Source of the DNA: Tectiglobus sp965224045
GTDB taxonomy: Bacteria > Pseudomonadota > Alphaproteobacteria > Rhizobiales > Hyphomicrobiaceae
DNA: 64,000 bases
Direction: 5' to 3'
Assembly: GCA_965224045.1 (NCBI GenBank)
Contig: CBDCYD010000016.1
Coordinates: 1,240,001 to 1,304,000, forward strand
Shown here: in pieces, positions 54,114 through 63,591 of the stretch
How positions within the stretch are numbered: the stretch's first letter is position 1
How the letters are laid out: each line of letters begins with the position of its first letter
Notes under the pieces: model-generated
Database searches by the model: none
Seen by the model: only the letters and a program-made list of their open reading frames with translations
What the model was told of the DNA's origin: nothing
Position numbers and translations under genes: made by a program

Positions 54114-55571
54114 TCAATCGTAACCGGGCGGGGCGGTGAAATCGACGATATCGCGGGCGACGAGTTCGCTGAAACGGATCGCGGTGTTGTCGTGATATTG
54201 GGCCGTGATGGCCTGGTAGCCGACCGGCAGTCCGGCTTTCGTCATGCCTGCCGGTCCGACCGTCGAGGGCAGATAGACGACGCCCGAAAAACCGGCCCAG
54301 AACAGTTGGTCGGTGGTCGGGGCCTGCTTGTCGTTGACCGGGATGGTTCGCTCATGGCGCTCGCCGGCCTGATCATGCGGCCATGCAGGGGATGCAGCAG
54401 CCGGGCAGAGCAAGACGTCCCAATCGTCGAAAAAGGCGTTGAAGGCGAGGCGCAGTGCGTGACGCTCGTTGCTGAGTTGCAGCCAGTCCCGGTGGCGGAT
54501 CGTGTTGGCACGCGCCATCTGGGCCAGGTAACTATCATCTTCAGGGGCGGATTTTTCGGCGACATCGCGCCAGTGGGCCATTTCGGCATCGTCGATCCGG
54601 GTTGACGTCGCAGCACGCAGGAGCGTGATGTAGATCTCGTGCAGGCGGCGGGTGTCGATATCGGGATGGGCGGCGTTGCTGACCGTTGCACCGGCATCCG
54701 CCAACCGATCGGCAAGCCGTTGCAGAATATCGGCGTATTCCTGATCGACCTCGGAGTTCGGGTCCGACAGCTTTACTGCGATGCGGAAGTCTTTGAGGCT
54801 GGCTTGTTTTGCTTGCGGCAACTCGAGGCGCCAGGCGATGTCGTCGATTACGTCGGGGCCCGACATGACTTCAAGGGCCAGTCCTAGGTCGCCTGCACCG
54901 CGCGCCAGGGGTCCGACGACCGATATGTCGGCGGGTGCAACGACGCCCGGCAAGGCCTGGCCGCGTGGCGCGATGACGCCGTAGGTCGGTTTGAGTCCGA
55001 AGACGCCGCAATAGTGCGCCGGATTGCGAATGGATGCGCCAATGTCGCTACCTGCTTCGAGAGCGGTGAGACCGGCAGCGAGTGCGGCCGCCGAACCACC
55101 TGATGATCCACCTGGTGTTTTCGTCAGGTCCCACGGGTTGTTTGTTGTTCCGTAGATATCGTTGAAGCTTTGCCAGTCGGCGAGGTGGATCGGCACATTG
55201 GTCTTGCCGAAAATCACGGCGCCGGCCTGCTCGAAGCGTTCGACCGCGCGGGCGGTTGTGTCGGTCACGTTGTTGTGCAGTGCCGGAATGCCCCAGGTCG
55301 TTGGCGATCCCTGCCACTGATACGATTCCTTGATCGTCATCGGCAGGCCGTGCAATGGCCCCCACAGCGTGCCGGCGGCGCGTGCGGCGTCAGCTTCCTG
55401 TGCACGGCGGCGGGCTCGTTCGGCGTCCTGCCAGATTATGGCGTTGAGGGCAGGGTTGTATTTCTCGACCCGGGCCAGGAAGTGCTCGAGCAGCTCGAGA
55501 GAGCTGATCTTCCCGGATGTCAGGAGTTCGGTCAGTTCGGTTGCTGTTTTGAAATGCAGCGCGTCACTCAT
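54114..55571 (-). CDS. Amidase signature family hydrolase
   Basis: A 485-residue amidase with the Ser-Ser-Lys triad: Lys81 in TIKES, cis-Ser156 in PGGSSGGSAAALAAG and nucleophile Ser180 in GSDIGASIR. The glutamine amidotransferase GatA is excluded by lack of gatB/gatC neighbours and by its shorter C-terminus. Substrate unknown. ATG at 55571 with GGAGA ahead is chosen over a frame from 55775. Its partner cyclase suggests sequential hydrolysis of an N-acyl or cyclic amide. Confidence 0.87.
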   Translation of the reverse strand: MSDALHFKTATELTELLTSGKISSLELLEHFLARVEKYNPALNAIIWQDAERARRRAQEADAARAAGTLWGPLHGLPMTIKESYQWQGSPTTWGIPALHNNVTDTTARAVERFEQAGAVIFGKTNVPIHLADWQSFNDIYGTTNNPWDLTKTPGGSSGGSAAALAAGLTALEAGSDIGASIRNPAHYCGVFGLKPTYGVIAPRGQALPGVVAPADISVVGPLARGAGDLGLALEVMSGPDVIDDIAWRLELPQAKQASLKDFRIAVKLSDPNSEVDQEYADILQRLADRLADAGATVSNAAHPDIDTRRLHEIYITLLRAATSTRIDDAEMAHWRDVAEKSAPEDDSYLAQMARANTIRHRDWLQLSNERHALRLAFNAFFDDWDVLLCPAAASPAWPHDQAGERHERTIPVNDKQAPTTDQLFWAGFSGVVYLPSTVGPAGMTKAGLPVGYQAITAQYHDNTAIRFSELVARDIVDFTAPPGYD

Positions 55572-55854
55572 GGGATCTCCAGGTTGTCCGTTGCGGGCGG
55601 CGTCGGTGAACATAGCGATGATAGGGTGCGATAGCTCGAAGGGCATCGCAACCCGTCCCTCTCGGTGCTCCGGTTTTGCCCATTGGGGCCGGCTGCAACC
55701 GGTGGCGCCACCCAAAGTGATCACAAGGTCGCGGTAGCGGGCATTTACAACGACCATGGAAACGGCATACCTCAAGCTGGTGATATGCTGTACCGAAGGC
55801 TCCGGCCCGGAGTATCGGGCGGTATCTGGAGAAATGACTGGAGGCGGCGCCGCG

Positions 55855-56862
55855 ATGGCAATTCTGGTGACCGGGGCTGCAGGGTTTATCGGATTTCACA
55901 CCGCGCGGGCGTTGCTCATGCGCGGCGGGGCCGTCGTCGGCCTCGACAATGTCAATGCGTACTACGACGTCTCGCTCAAGGAAGCCAGGTTGGCCGAACT
56001 GGAGGGCACCGACGGCTTTACTTTCGAGCGGGTTGATCTCAAGGACGCCGACGAGATCAGCCGGGTGTTCGAGACCTACAAACCTGACCGTGTGATCCAT
56101 CTCGCCGCACAAGCCGGCGTGCGTTACGGCATGACCCATCCGCGTCCCTACGTTGATTCCAACATTATGGGTTTTCTCAATATTCTCGAGGCTTGCCGTT
56201 ATTGCGACGTGCGCCATCTGATTTTTGCGTCAAGCAGTTCCGTCTACGGTGCAAACCGGAAGTTGCCGTTCAGCGAACAGGACGCCGTCGACCATCCGGT
56301 CAGCTTTTATGCCGCGACCAAGAAATCGAACGAGATGATGGCCCATGCCTATGCCCATCTCTTCGATCTGTCCGTCACGGGACTGCGGTTTTTTACAGTC
56401 TACGGACCGTGGGGACGTCCGGACATGGCGTTGTTCAAGTTCGCCAAAGCGATTTTGGCGGATGAGCCGATCGACGTCTTTCACCACGGCAAGCATTCGC
56501 GTGATTTCACCTACGTCGACGATGTCGTGGACGGGATCGTGCGGTTGTTGGACCACCTGCCCCAACCGGTCGCGCCTGAGATGTTCGACCAGAACAACCC
56601 GGCGGTATCGGATGCACCGTATCGGATCTACAACATTGGCAATCACAAGCCCGTGCCGCTGATGGAGTTGATCGCATGTCTCGAACGGGCGCTGGGCAAG
56701 ACGGCGAAGAAAAATTTCTTACCCATGCAGCCGGGGGATGTGCCGGAGACTTATGCAAATATTGATGCATTGTCGAAAGCCGTCGGGTTTTCGCCTTCGA
56801 CGCCGGTCGAGACCGGCGTGGAGCGGTTCGTCGAATGGTATTTGGCGCACTATCACAGCTGA
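55855..56862 (+). CDS. lpsL: UDP-glucuronate 4-epimerase
   Basis: A 335-residue short-chain dehydrogenase-like epimerase interconverting UDP-glucuronate and UDP-galacturonate. The NAD fold GAAGFIGFH is at 7-15, HLAAQAGVRYGMTHPRPYVDSN and SSSSVYG follow, and the catalytic Tyr-Lys is in FYAATKKSNE. RFFTVYGPWGRPDMALFKF is typical of the LpsL/GAE type. UDP-galacturonate can be attached to LPS in Hyphomicrobiales. ATG at 55855 follows GGAGG. Confidence 0.9.
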   Translation: MAILVTGAAGFIGFHTARALLMRGGAVVGLDNVNAYYDVSLKEARLAELEGTDGFTFERVDLKDADEISRVFETYKPDRVIHLAAQAGVRYGMTHPRPYVDSNIMGFLNILEACRYCDVRHLIFASSSSVYGANRKLPFSEQDAVDHPVSFYAATKKSNEMMAHAYAHLFDLSVTGLRFFTVYGPWGRPDMALFKFAKAILADEPIDVFHHGKHSRDFTYVDDVVDGIVRLLDHLPQPVAPEMFDQNNPAVSDAPYRIYNIGNHKPVPLMELIACLERALGKTAKKNFLPMQPGDVPETYANIDALSKAVGFSPSTPVETGVERFVEWYLAHYHS

Positions 56863-57089
56863 GACGTTCTCACGCGATCGGCGCCCGTTTCATCATTTCT
56901 GCCCATATTTGGTGATCCTTGTCCGCTAGGCCACTGCTTTGGCGTGGACGGTGGGGCGCATATGCAATTGACAACACCGGGTAACGCCAGTCTGTTAGTT
57001 GTCCCCAGCTTATTCGGCAGTGGCCTGAAGATGCCGGGGCGGCTTAGGGGGCAGGACGTCTCTTGTTCGGGGCTGTGGTTGTGGACGCC

Positions 57090-58760
57090 ATGCGGTTTGG
57101 GTTGCTCAATCTTCTCGCGGTGATTGGTTTTTCCGTGACGCTTCACTGCCAAGTAGCGCTGGGGGCGGAGACGGCTGACATTCACGCTCGCCTGACCGAA
57201 CTGCAGCGTCAGGCGAGGTATGACGACGCAATCGCACTGGCGCAAAAACACGTTGCGGAGCGGTCGCAGCGCGATGGCGCAAAGCATCCAGAAAATGGAC
57301 GTTTGCTCAACCGGTTGGCGGAGTTGCACCGGCTCAAAGGCGGAATCGATGATGCAGAAGGCGTATACCAGCGTGTTCTCATCGAGTTTGCCGATCTCAA
57401 GGCAGAGGACCGGGACGTCGTCCGCACGGCGCTCGGCAACCTAACCTTGCTGCATATGTCCCAGGGGCGCCTCAAGAGTGCGGAGAAATATGCCGAACTG
57501 ATGGAGCGCGAGTTAAGGATGGCATCCGCGGCAGCGCGCAAAGATGTGCCCGCGCCAGACGGTGAAGAACAGTCGGCGTCCGAAGAGACCGAACCACGGG
57601 CCGATATCGGCCTTGGTCCGGTGGTCGGCGAGGACAGTGACCAATCCTCCAGCGAACAGGAGCCCGCTGCGGGCCGCGATCTGGCAGCGCTTCTTGCACC
57701 TCCGCCAGAGGCCGAACCACCAGCGGAGCGGCCGCCGGAACGACCTCCAGAGCGCGCCGCGGCGCAACCGCCCGAACGTCGCGCCGAACGATCTTTGCAA
57801 CCCAGTGCAACGGGGAAGGACACGCCGTCAGCCCAACCCGCATTGCAGGCCAGCGGTGACGGGTCCGCGAAGCGCGTTGCCAAGGTGCGGGAGAGCGCCC
57901 GCACACCTGATGTCGGCGCGAAAAGTAATGCGGCGGATGCAGACCAGCAGAAACCGCGCGGCAAGACGACGAAATCGGATGGCTTGCGGCTGGTTTCGGC
58001 CCAGCGGACGGCGCCGGCGGGAGCCGCGCAAACATGCGGCGCGCCAAAGGTTCGTGCTTCGCCGGCAGAGGGTGGCCGCATCGAACTCGTCGTCACATCG
58101 GCGTGTCGCGCGGGACAGGATTTCGATGTGATTTACGGAAAATTGCGGTTTCAGCATCGATTGGATGGTCGCGGGCGGGCAAACGTCGCGTTCGATTTGT
58201 TTGCCGGGCCAGCGTTCAAGCTGGCGGTCAAGATGACCGATGGTGATCCCGTCGAGGTCGTCGTTCCGGCGCTCGATCTCTCGTCGATGAGCAAAATTGC
58301 GATCGTCTGGTCCAAGCCGGTCAATCTCGATTTGCATGTGTTTGAATACGCGGCCGGTTTCGGCAAGCCGGGTCATGTGTGGCAGGGCGCGAACAGGACG
58401 CTGTCGGAAGTGCTCGGCCTCGTTGCTGCCGAAAAACGGGCGCATGGATACTTTTCGAGCACGTCGGATGGCAGTGGACCAGGTGTGCACGCGGAGGTCT
58501 TCACGCTCGTGCGGGCGGACAAACAGCGGTTTGGTGCCATCGCATTTGCACTTGATTTTGCAAGTCGGGGCGAAAAGGCCGAAGGCAAGTATTGTGGAGA
58601 GGGCGTGAATGCATCGGTGCCTTATACAGTTTACCGCTTCAGCGGTTCCGGCGAACCAACGGTCGAGTCGGGACTGATTGCGGCGTTGGCGTGTGGGCGG
58701 CAGCTGGACGCCCGGATGCGCTATATGTCGTCAGCGGTCGGGGACATGAGGTTGCGTTAA
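57090..58760 (+). CDS. Exported TPR protein with proline-rich linker
   Basis: A 556-residue exported protein. Signal peptide to about residue 31, then TPR-like repeats (about 35-150: RLTELQRQARYDDAIALAQ, RLAELHRLKGGIDDAEGVYQ), a long disordered middle (150-310) with repeated PPER units, and a C-terminal domain from about 315 (CGAPKVRAS to the end) of unknown fold with paired Cys. It begins a run of three exported proteins. ATG at 57090 is chosen over TTG at 57063. Confidence 0.7.
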   Translation: MRFGLLNLLAVIGFSVTLHCQVALGAETADIHARLTELQRQARYDDAIALAQKHVAERSQRDGAKHPENGRLLNRLAELHRLKGGIDDAEGVYQRVLIEFADLKAEDRDVVRTALGNLTLLHMSQGRLKSAEKYAELMERELRMASAAARKDVPAPDGEEQSASEETEPRADIGLGPVVGEDSDQSSSEQEPAAGRDLAALLAPPPEAEPPAERPPERPPERAAAQPPERRAERSLQPSATGKDTPSAQPALQASGDGSAKRVAKVRESARTPDVGAKSNAADADQQKPRGKTTKSDGLRLVSAQRTAPAGAAQTCGAPKVRASPAEGGRIELVVTSACRAGQDFDVIYGKLRFQHRLDGRGRANVAFDLFAGPAFKLAVKMTDGDPVEVVVPALDLSSMSKIAIVWSKPVNLDLHVFEYAAGFGKPGHVWQGANRTLSEVLGLVAAEKRAHGYFSSTSDGSGPGVHAEVFTLVRADKQRFGAIAFALDFASRGEKAEGKYCGEGVNASVPYTVYRFSGSGEPTVESGLIAALACGRQLDARMRYMSSAVGDMRLR

Positions 58761-58823
58761 ATTTGGGATGCCTCGGCGCGCGGATCGGGGTGGTGGAGAT
58801 ATACAAGCCATTTGGAGAGAATT

Positions 58824-60461
58824 ATGCCGTTGAGAGTGTGTGCCGCATTGGGCCGGGGCGTCCGCAGGCTTGTGCTGATATGCGGTGCGATCGGTGCGTT
58901 GGCTTGTGCGGCCTCGGCGGAGGAAATCACGCTGGTCTTGAAAGGCGGTGGCGGATTCCAGATTACCGGCGAACTCAAAGCCTTCGATGGGCGCAAGTAT
59001 ACGATCATCAATCCATCGTTTGGAAAGATGGAGGTTGACGGTGGGCGCTTCGACTGTGTCAGCGGAAACTGTCCGACGGAGCCGATGAAGGCTTCGATTG
59101 CGGCCGCCAGTCTGTTTTCGCCCGGTCGCATTTCGGCGATCACCGTTGCCGGCTCAAGTGCCATCGGCAATCGGCTCATGCCGGAACTCGTCAAGGCGTT
59201 TGCAGCAAAACTCAAACTGCAAGTGACACAGATCAACCAGCCGGACCCGCGTGATCTGGTGTTCAGCTTTGCGAATGCGACCGGTCAGGAAGTCGCAAAG
59301 ATTACGCTCAATCGGCAAAATTCGAGTGCTGCATTCGAGGCGCTGCGGGCGAAGGCTGCGGACATCGGGATGTCGTCACGGCCCGTCAGTCCGAACGAGA
59401 TTGCTACTCTCAGGGCGGTCGGCCTCGGAGATATGAGCGCGGTTGGCCAAGAGCACGTTATTGCTCTCGACGGCCTTCTGGTGCTCGCGTCGCCAAACAA
59501 TCCCGCCATTTCGATGTCGCTCGATGATGTGGCCAAGGTGTTTTCCGGGCAGGTTACCGATTGGGCACAGCTTGGCTATGCGCCCGGCCCAATTACGGTG
59601 CACGCACCTGCAGCCGATTCGGGGACGTGGGAGACATTCAACGATCTGGTGCTCAAACCGCGAAACCTCAAGCTCGTCGATGGCGCGCGCAGGACGACGG
59701 ACCATGCGGAGCAGTCCGATTGGGTGGCGGCGGACCCGCTCGGGATCGGGGTGGTTGGGATTGCATACCAACGAAGTGCCAAGCCGCTCAATATCGAATC
59801 CGGATGTGGTCTGATCACGCCGCCGTCGACATTTTCGATCAAGACGGAAGAGTACCCGCTAGCGCGCCGCTTGTTCGTCTATACGCCCGGGCAGCCGCAA
59901 AAACCGCTGACGTCGAGCCTTTTGGATTTCTCGCTGTCCAGCGAGGCGCAACCCGTCGTGCGCCAGGCGGACTTTGTCGACCAGGCGCCGGAACTGATCA
60001 GCTTTCGCGATCAGGGCAGTCGTGTCGCCTACGCGCTCAATGCGCCGCAGCAGGACTTCGATCTCAACTTGATGCGCACGGTTCTTACCGATCTGAAGGA
60101 CGCGGACCGGTTGACCTATACCTTCCGTTTTCGTACCGGAGCGTTTGCTCTGGATGCCAAGTCCCGCCAGGACGTGACTAATCTCAGCCGGATGCTCGTT
60201 GGCGGCGAGTTGAAGGGCAAACAGGTCAAGTTGATCGGATTTGCCGATTCCGGCGGATCTTTCCAAACCAATCTCACGCTATCGTTGTCGCGTGCCCGTG
60301 CGGTACAGGCGGCGCTTATTCAGGCTGCGGGCGGCAAGCTCGAGGCGGCGCGCCTGGTTGTCAAGGGCTATGGCGAGCTGGCGCCTGTCGCGTGCAACGA
60401 CACGCCGGTCGGCAAGGCCTTCAATCGTCGGGTCGAGGTTTGGGTCAATCGCGATCAATAG
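58824..60461 (+). CDS. Periplasmic PstS-like domain fused to OmpA domain
   Basis: A 545-residue exported protein. After the signal (to about residue 32) comes a small N-terminal domain (EEITLVLKGGGGFQITGEL to CVSGNCP). Residues about 100-375 resemble a phosphate-type binding protein (VAGSSAIGNRLMPELVKAFA, SSRPVSPNEI, SGQVTDWAQLG, ADSGTWETF). The last 120 residues are an OmpA peptidoglycan-binding domain (GFADSGGSFQTNLTLSLSRAR and GKAFNRRVEVWVN). It could capture a ligand while tethered to the wall. ATG at 58824 follows GGAGAG. Confidence 0.82.
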   Translation: MPLRVCAALGRGVRRLVLICGAIGALACAASAEEITLVLKGGGGFQITGELKAFDGRKYTIINPSFGKMEVDGGRFDCVSGNCPTEPMKASIAAASLFSPGRISAITVAGSSAIGNRLMPELVKAFAAKLKLQVTQINQPDPRDLVFSFANATGQEVAKITLNRQNSSAAFEALRAKAADIGMSSRPVSPNEIATLRAVGLGDMSAVGQEHVIALDGLLVLASPNNPAISMSLDDVAKVFSGQVTDWAQLGYAPGPITVHAPAADSGTWETFNDLVLKPRNLKLVDGARRTTDHAEQSDWVAADPLGIGVVGIAYQRSAKPLNIESGCGLITPPSTFSIKTEEYPLARRLFVYTPGQPQKPLTSSLLDFSLSSEAQPVVRQADFVDQAPELISFRDQGSRVAYALNAPQQDFDLNLMRTVLTDLKDADRLTYTFRFRTGAFALDAKSRQDVTNLSRMLVGGELKGKQVKLIGFADSGGSFQTNLTLSLSRARAVQAALIQAAGGKLEAARLVVKGYGELAPVACNDTPVGKAFNRRVEVWVNRDQ

Positions 60462-60551
60462 GCTGATGGATTCGGCATCTCGAGGCCGGAAATCGGAAAA
60501 ATGGGGCAGACGGTTCGCACTGAAATAAGGCGTTCCGACGGGTTTGATGAG

Positions 60552-61541
60552 ATGAGTATGGCGTTCGGCAAGGGCTTCGTGCGACTGCTATCGGCGTGGG
60601 TGATGGTGTGCGCGTTGTGCTCGGTGGCTTCAGCGAACTGGCAGCCCAGCAAGACGATAACCTTCATCGTCATGGCCGGAAAGGGTGGTGGTGCGGACAA
60701 GGCCGTGCGCTTCATGGTGCAAACGATGGTCGCCGACAAGCTGGTGCCGGTGGATTTCGAGATCCTCAACCTCAAGGAAGGATCTGGCGCACAGGCCATG
60801 CTGGAGCTGCAAAAGCGCAAGGGTGACAACCACACGCTGATGTTTACGCTCAACAGCTATTACACGACGCCCATCCGCAAACCGGAATTGCAGATCGATG
60901 TCGCCAACTTCACTCCGATCGGCCGGATGGCGGAGGACGCCTTCGTCCTGTGGGTTCATGCCGATCGCAAAGACATCAACTCGATGCAGGACTTTGTGCG
61001 GGTTGTGCGCGCGGCCGGCAGCAAATGGGTGATGTCCGGGACGGGAAAGGGTGCAGAAGACAATTTGCTGACCGATTTTCTCAATGCCACCTATGGGCTG
61101 AAGATGACGTATCGCCCGCTCAAGGGCGGTGGAGCCGTTGCCAAGGAATTGGTTGAAAAGAAGGCAAATTCGACGGTGAACAATCCGTCGGAGCAGAACA
61201 AGTACTACGCGCAAGGCCTGACCAAGCCGATCGTTGCATTCACGCCGAAACGTCTTCCGGCCTATGCGTCAGCGCCGGCATTGCGTGAGACGGGCATGGA
61301 TTTTTACTACTTCATGCAACGTTCCGTCGTCGGGCCGCCGGGGATGGATCCGACGGCCGTGGCCTACTATCAGAAATTGTTCGCCTCCGTTTTTGCGAGC
61401 GATGCCTGGCAGGGCTACCGAAAGAAGAACAGCCTGCGAGGTGCGTTTCTGACGGGCGATGCACTGCGTGCCTATTGGGTGAAAGAACGCGAAAAGCATG
61501 TCCGCTGGAGCATGGCGATCCAGGTTATGAAACCGCATTAG
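60552..61541 (+). CDS. Orphan TctC/Bug-type solute-binding protein
   Basis: A 329-residue periplasmic binding protein of the tripartite tricarboxylate (Bug) family: SKTITFIVMAGKGGGADKAVRFM, FTPIGRMAEDAFVLWVHADR, SGTGKGAEDNLLTDFL and PPGMDPTAVAYYQKLFASV. No TctA or TctB permease is nearby, so it may act as a sensor or carrier. ATG at 60552, with ATG 60558 as an alternative. Third in the exported trio. Confidence 0.82.
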   Translation: MSMAFGKGFVRLLSAWVMVCALCSVASANWQPSKTITFIVMAGKGGGADKAVRFMVQTMVADKLVPVDFEILNLKEGSGAQAMLELQKRKGDNHTLMFTLNSYYTTPIRKPELQIDVANFTPIGRMAEDAFVLWVHADRKDINSMQDFVRVVRAAGSKWVMSGTGKGAEDNLLTDFLNATYGLKMTYRPLKGGGAVAKELVEKKANSTVNNPSEQNKYYAQGLTKPIVAFTPKRLPAYASAPALRETGMDFYYFMQRSVVGPPGMDPTAVAYYQKLFASVFASDAWQGYRKKNSLRGAFLTGDALRAYWVKEREKHVRWSMAIQVMKPH

Positions 61542-61580
61542 TGAAAGGTTGAACCCGGCCAATTGGCGCACGATTGCAAC

Positions 61581-61642
61581 CCATTGGCGGGCAGGGCCGT
61601 GCCGCCTCGGCCCATTGGCGGGCAGGGCCGTGCCGCCTCGGC
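61581..61642. repeat. 31-bp tandem repeat, two copies
   Basis: Two exact 31-base units (61581-61611 and 61612-61642), starting CCATTGGCGGGCAGG. It lies between the convergent stops of the TctC-type gene and bamE. It is G+C rich with no coding role seen. Confidence 0.85.
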
Positions 61643-61646
61643 CGAC

Positions 61647-62159
61647 CTATCCGCCGAAGGCGCCGCGCTTGCCGAGGTTTTTGAACATTTGGCCGAGGAA
61701 ACCGGTTTCAGAGTTGTTGGCTGCCGGTGTGGTCCGGGTGATGAAATCAAACACCTTGCCGTCCTTGAGCCCGTAGTTGGCGATTCTGTCGACGGTTCCC
61801 AGTTCGTTGAAGTAGACCGCAAATACGCGTCGGTCGATTTCCTTCGGCGTCAGGAAGGCAACTTGGCTGGTCGTCGAGGAGATATAGTAAAACGCCTCGC
61901 CGGACTTGTGGCGGGAAGTCGTCGTTGGCGTGCCGAGTGAAAGCTGAACGTCTTCTTTGCTCATGCCAGGCTGGATGAGTTGGGCGTCGGTGGCGCGGAA
62001 CTGGTGGCCGTGCTTGGTGACTTTCGAAAGGCTTTGGCCGCATCCGCTTAGCGCTGCCGCTGCGAACAGGGCTGCCGTGCAATGCGCGATCAGGCGTGGC
62101 AAAACGGCGGTTTGCCGGGATCGCCGTCGCTCGCCATAGTGTGCCAGATGTTTACCCAT
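61647..62159 (-). CDS. bamE: Outer membrane assembly lipoprotein BamE (SmpA/OmlA)
   Basis: A 170-residue lipoprotein of the outer membrane beta-barrel assembly complex. Signal with lipobox LSGC at Cys40, then IQPGMSKEDVQLSLGTPTTTSRHKSGEAFYYIS, the BamE core, and a C-terminal stretch typical of alphaproteobacterial OmlA. It is divergent from the CBP3 gene, as usual in this order. Confidence 0.9.
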   Translation of the reverse strand: MGKHLAHYGERRRSRQTAVLPRLIAHCTAALFAAAALSGCGQSLSKVTKHGHQFRATDAQLIQPGMSKEDVQLSLGTPTTTSRHKSGEAFYYISSTTSQVAFLTPKEIDRRVFAVYFNELGTVDRIANYGLKDGKVFDFITRTTPAANNSETGFLGQMFKNLGKRGAFGG

Positions 62160-62279
62160 GCTTCGCTCGGTATGGACGAATCAAGCGCTTTATCGACGTG
62201 AGACGCTTATCCCGTAGGCCATTGATATGCAACTTACGATTGGATTCCTGCCTGCTCCAACCGGTGAGGCCGGCTGAAC

Positions 62280-62828
62280 ATGCTCAATCTGGTGAACTGG
62301 CTGCGCCGATTCAGCGTGCCCGGACGCAACGCAACAAAGCTTTATGGCTCGATCGTGACTCAGGCGCGTCAGCCGGTGTTTTTCATGCGGTTTGGCGTGC
62401 CGGATACACCAAACGGCCGGTTCGAGGTGCTGGCTTTGCACCTGGTGCTGGTGCTCAGGGCGCTGCGGCGCTGTGAAGGGGCGGATGGGCCGGTCGGGCG
62501 TGCATTGGTCGAACGATTCGTGACGGACATGGACGATTCGATGCGGGAAATGGCGGTTGGTGACATGAGCGTTCCGCGTAAGGTCAAGAAGGTTGCAGGG
62601 GGGCTGGTCGAACGCTCGCGCGCGTATCAGGGTGAACTCGATGGCGGGGACGGAGGCGAACTGGCGCGCCAAATTGCCACTTTTGTACATGGCAGAGATG
62701 AGGCGGCCGCTGGCTTTGCTCAACTTGCAGATTATGCGCGCGAGGTCGATGAAGATCTCGCGCACAGCCCGTGCCATGCTTTGATCGATGGGCAGATCCA
62801 GTTTACGGCCATCGCTTTGGACGCGTGA
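62280..62828 (+). CDS. Ubiquinol-cytochrome c chaperone family protein (CBP3-like)
   Basis: A 182-residue protein of the CBP3/UQCC1 chaperone family, needed for cytochrome bc1 assembly in mitochondria. RFEVLALHLVLVLRALR, FVTDMDDSMREMAVGDMSVPRKVKKVAGGLVERSRAY show the family core. ATG at 62280. DUF177 follows 49 bases later. Confidence 0.85.
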   Translation: MLNLVNWLRRFSVPGRNATKLYGSIVTQARQPVFFMRFGVPDTPNGRFEVLALHLVLVLRALRRCEGADGPVGRALVERFVTDMDDSMREMAVGDMSVPRKVKKVAGGLVERSRAYQGELDGGDGGELARQIATFVHGRDEAAAGFAQLADYAREVDEDLAHSPCHALIDGQIQFTAIALDA

Positions 62829-62877
62829 CGGGCGGTTCAATCAATGTGCGCACTTGGGGAGCCGGGAGAGCATAACG

Positions 62878-63399
62878 ATGTCGCCATTGCCTTGGGTGGT
62901 TCGGCTGCAGGATGTCGCAGACGCGCCGACGAAGGTCGCATTTGCTGCGACGCCGGAGGAGCGTGGGCGGGTTGCCCAGATGCTCGATGCGGTGTCGTGT
63001 GCGTCGTTGGCAGCCAAGCTCACGATCGGCGGACCGAAACATGGGCGCTACCGCGTCCAGGGTTCCATTGTGGCGGTATTTGAACGGCTATGCGTGGTGT
63101 CATTGGAGCCATTCGAGGAGGCCTTGGAGATCGCCGTTGATGTCGAGTTCTGGCCGCGAGACCAGCTTGGCGAAGCTCGGGAGGTCGATATCGATAACGT
63201 CGATGAGGACGATCCGGAGCCGATCGACAATGGCGCGATCGAAGCCGGACGGTTGGTCTATGAGATGATCGCCGGGGCAATCGACCCTCACCCGCGCAAA
63301 CCTGGCGAGGAGATGGAACGTCTGTCATCCGGTGACGGGGACGATGCGCCGGTATCCGGTCCCTTTGCCGACCTCGCTTCCCTGAAGGACGGACGGTGA
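62878..63399 (+). CDS. DUF177 (YceD-like) protein
   Basis: A 173-residue protein of the DUF177 family, related to YceD, involved in 23S rRNA or ribosome assembly in some organisms. PWVVRLQDVADAPTKVAF at the start, RYRVQGSIVAVFERLCVVSLEPFEEALE and the acidic EDDPEPIDNGAIEAGRLVYEMIAGAIDPHPRKPGEE end are standard. ATG at 62878 follows GGGAGAG. rpmF, often next in other groups, is absent before plsX. Confidence 0.88.
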   Translation: MSPLPWVVRLQDVADAPTKVAFAATPEERGRVAQMLDAVSCASLAAKLTIGGPKHGRYRVQGSIVAVFERLCVVSLEPFEEALEIAVDVEFWPRDQLGEAREVDIDNVDEDDPEPIDNGAIEAGRLVYEMIAGAIDPHPRKPGEEMERLSSGDGDDAPVSGPFADLASLKDGR

Positions 63400-63591
63400 G
63401 GGTTGGGGCAGGGCCGCGAACCGCGGAATATCACGTGCCGTCACGGGATAAAGGCGATGCTGCGCCCTTTACTTTGGTGTTGTCAGGTGAGGCGATATAA
63501 GTATTGTCCCGGCAGAAAAGAGGCTGTGAGTTCGGTTGTCGGCACGATGTAACACGCTGTGGGCTTCAGCCAGGGGGCGGACCGAGGATCT

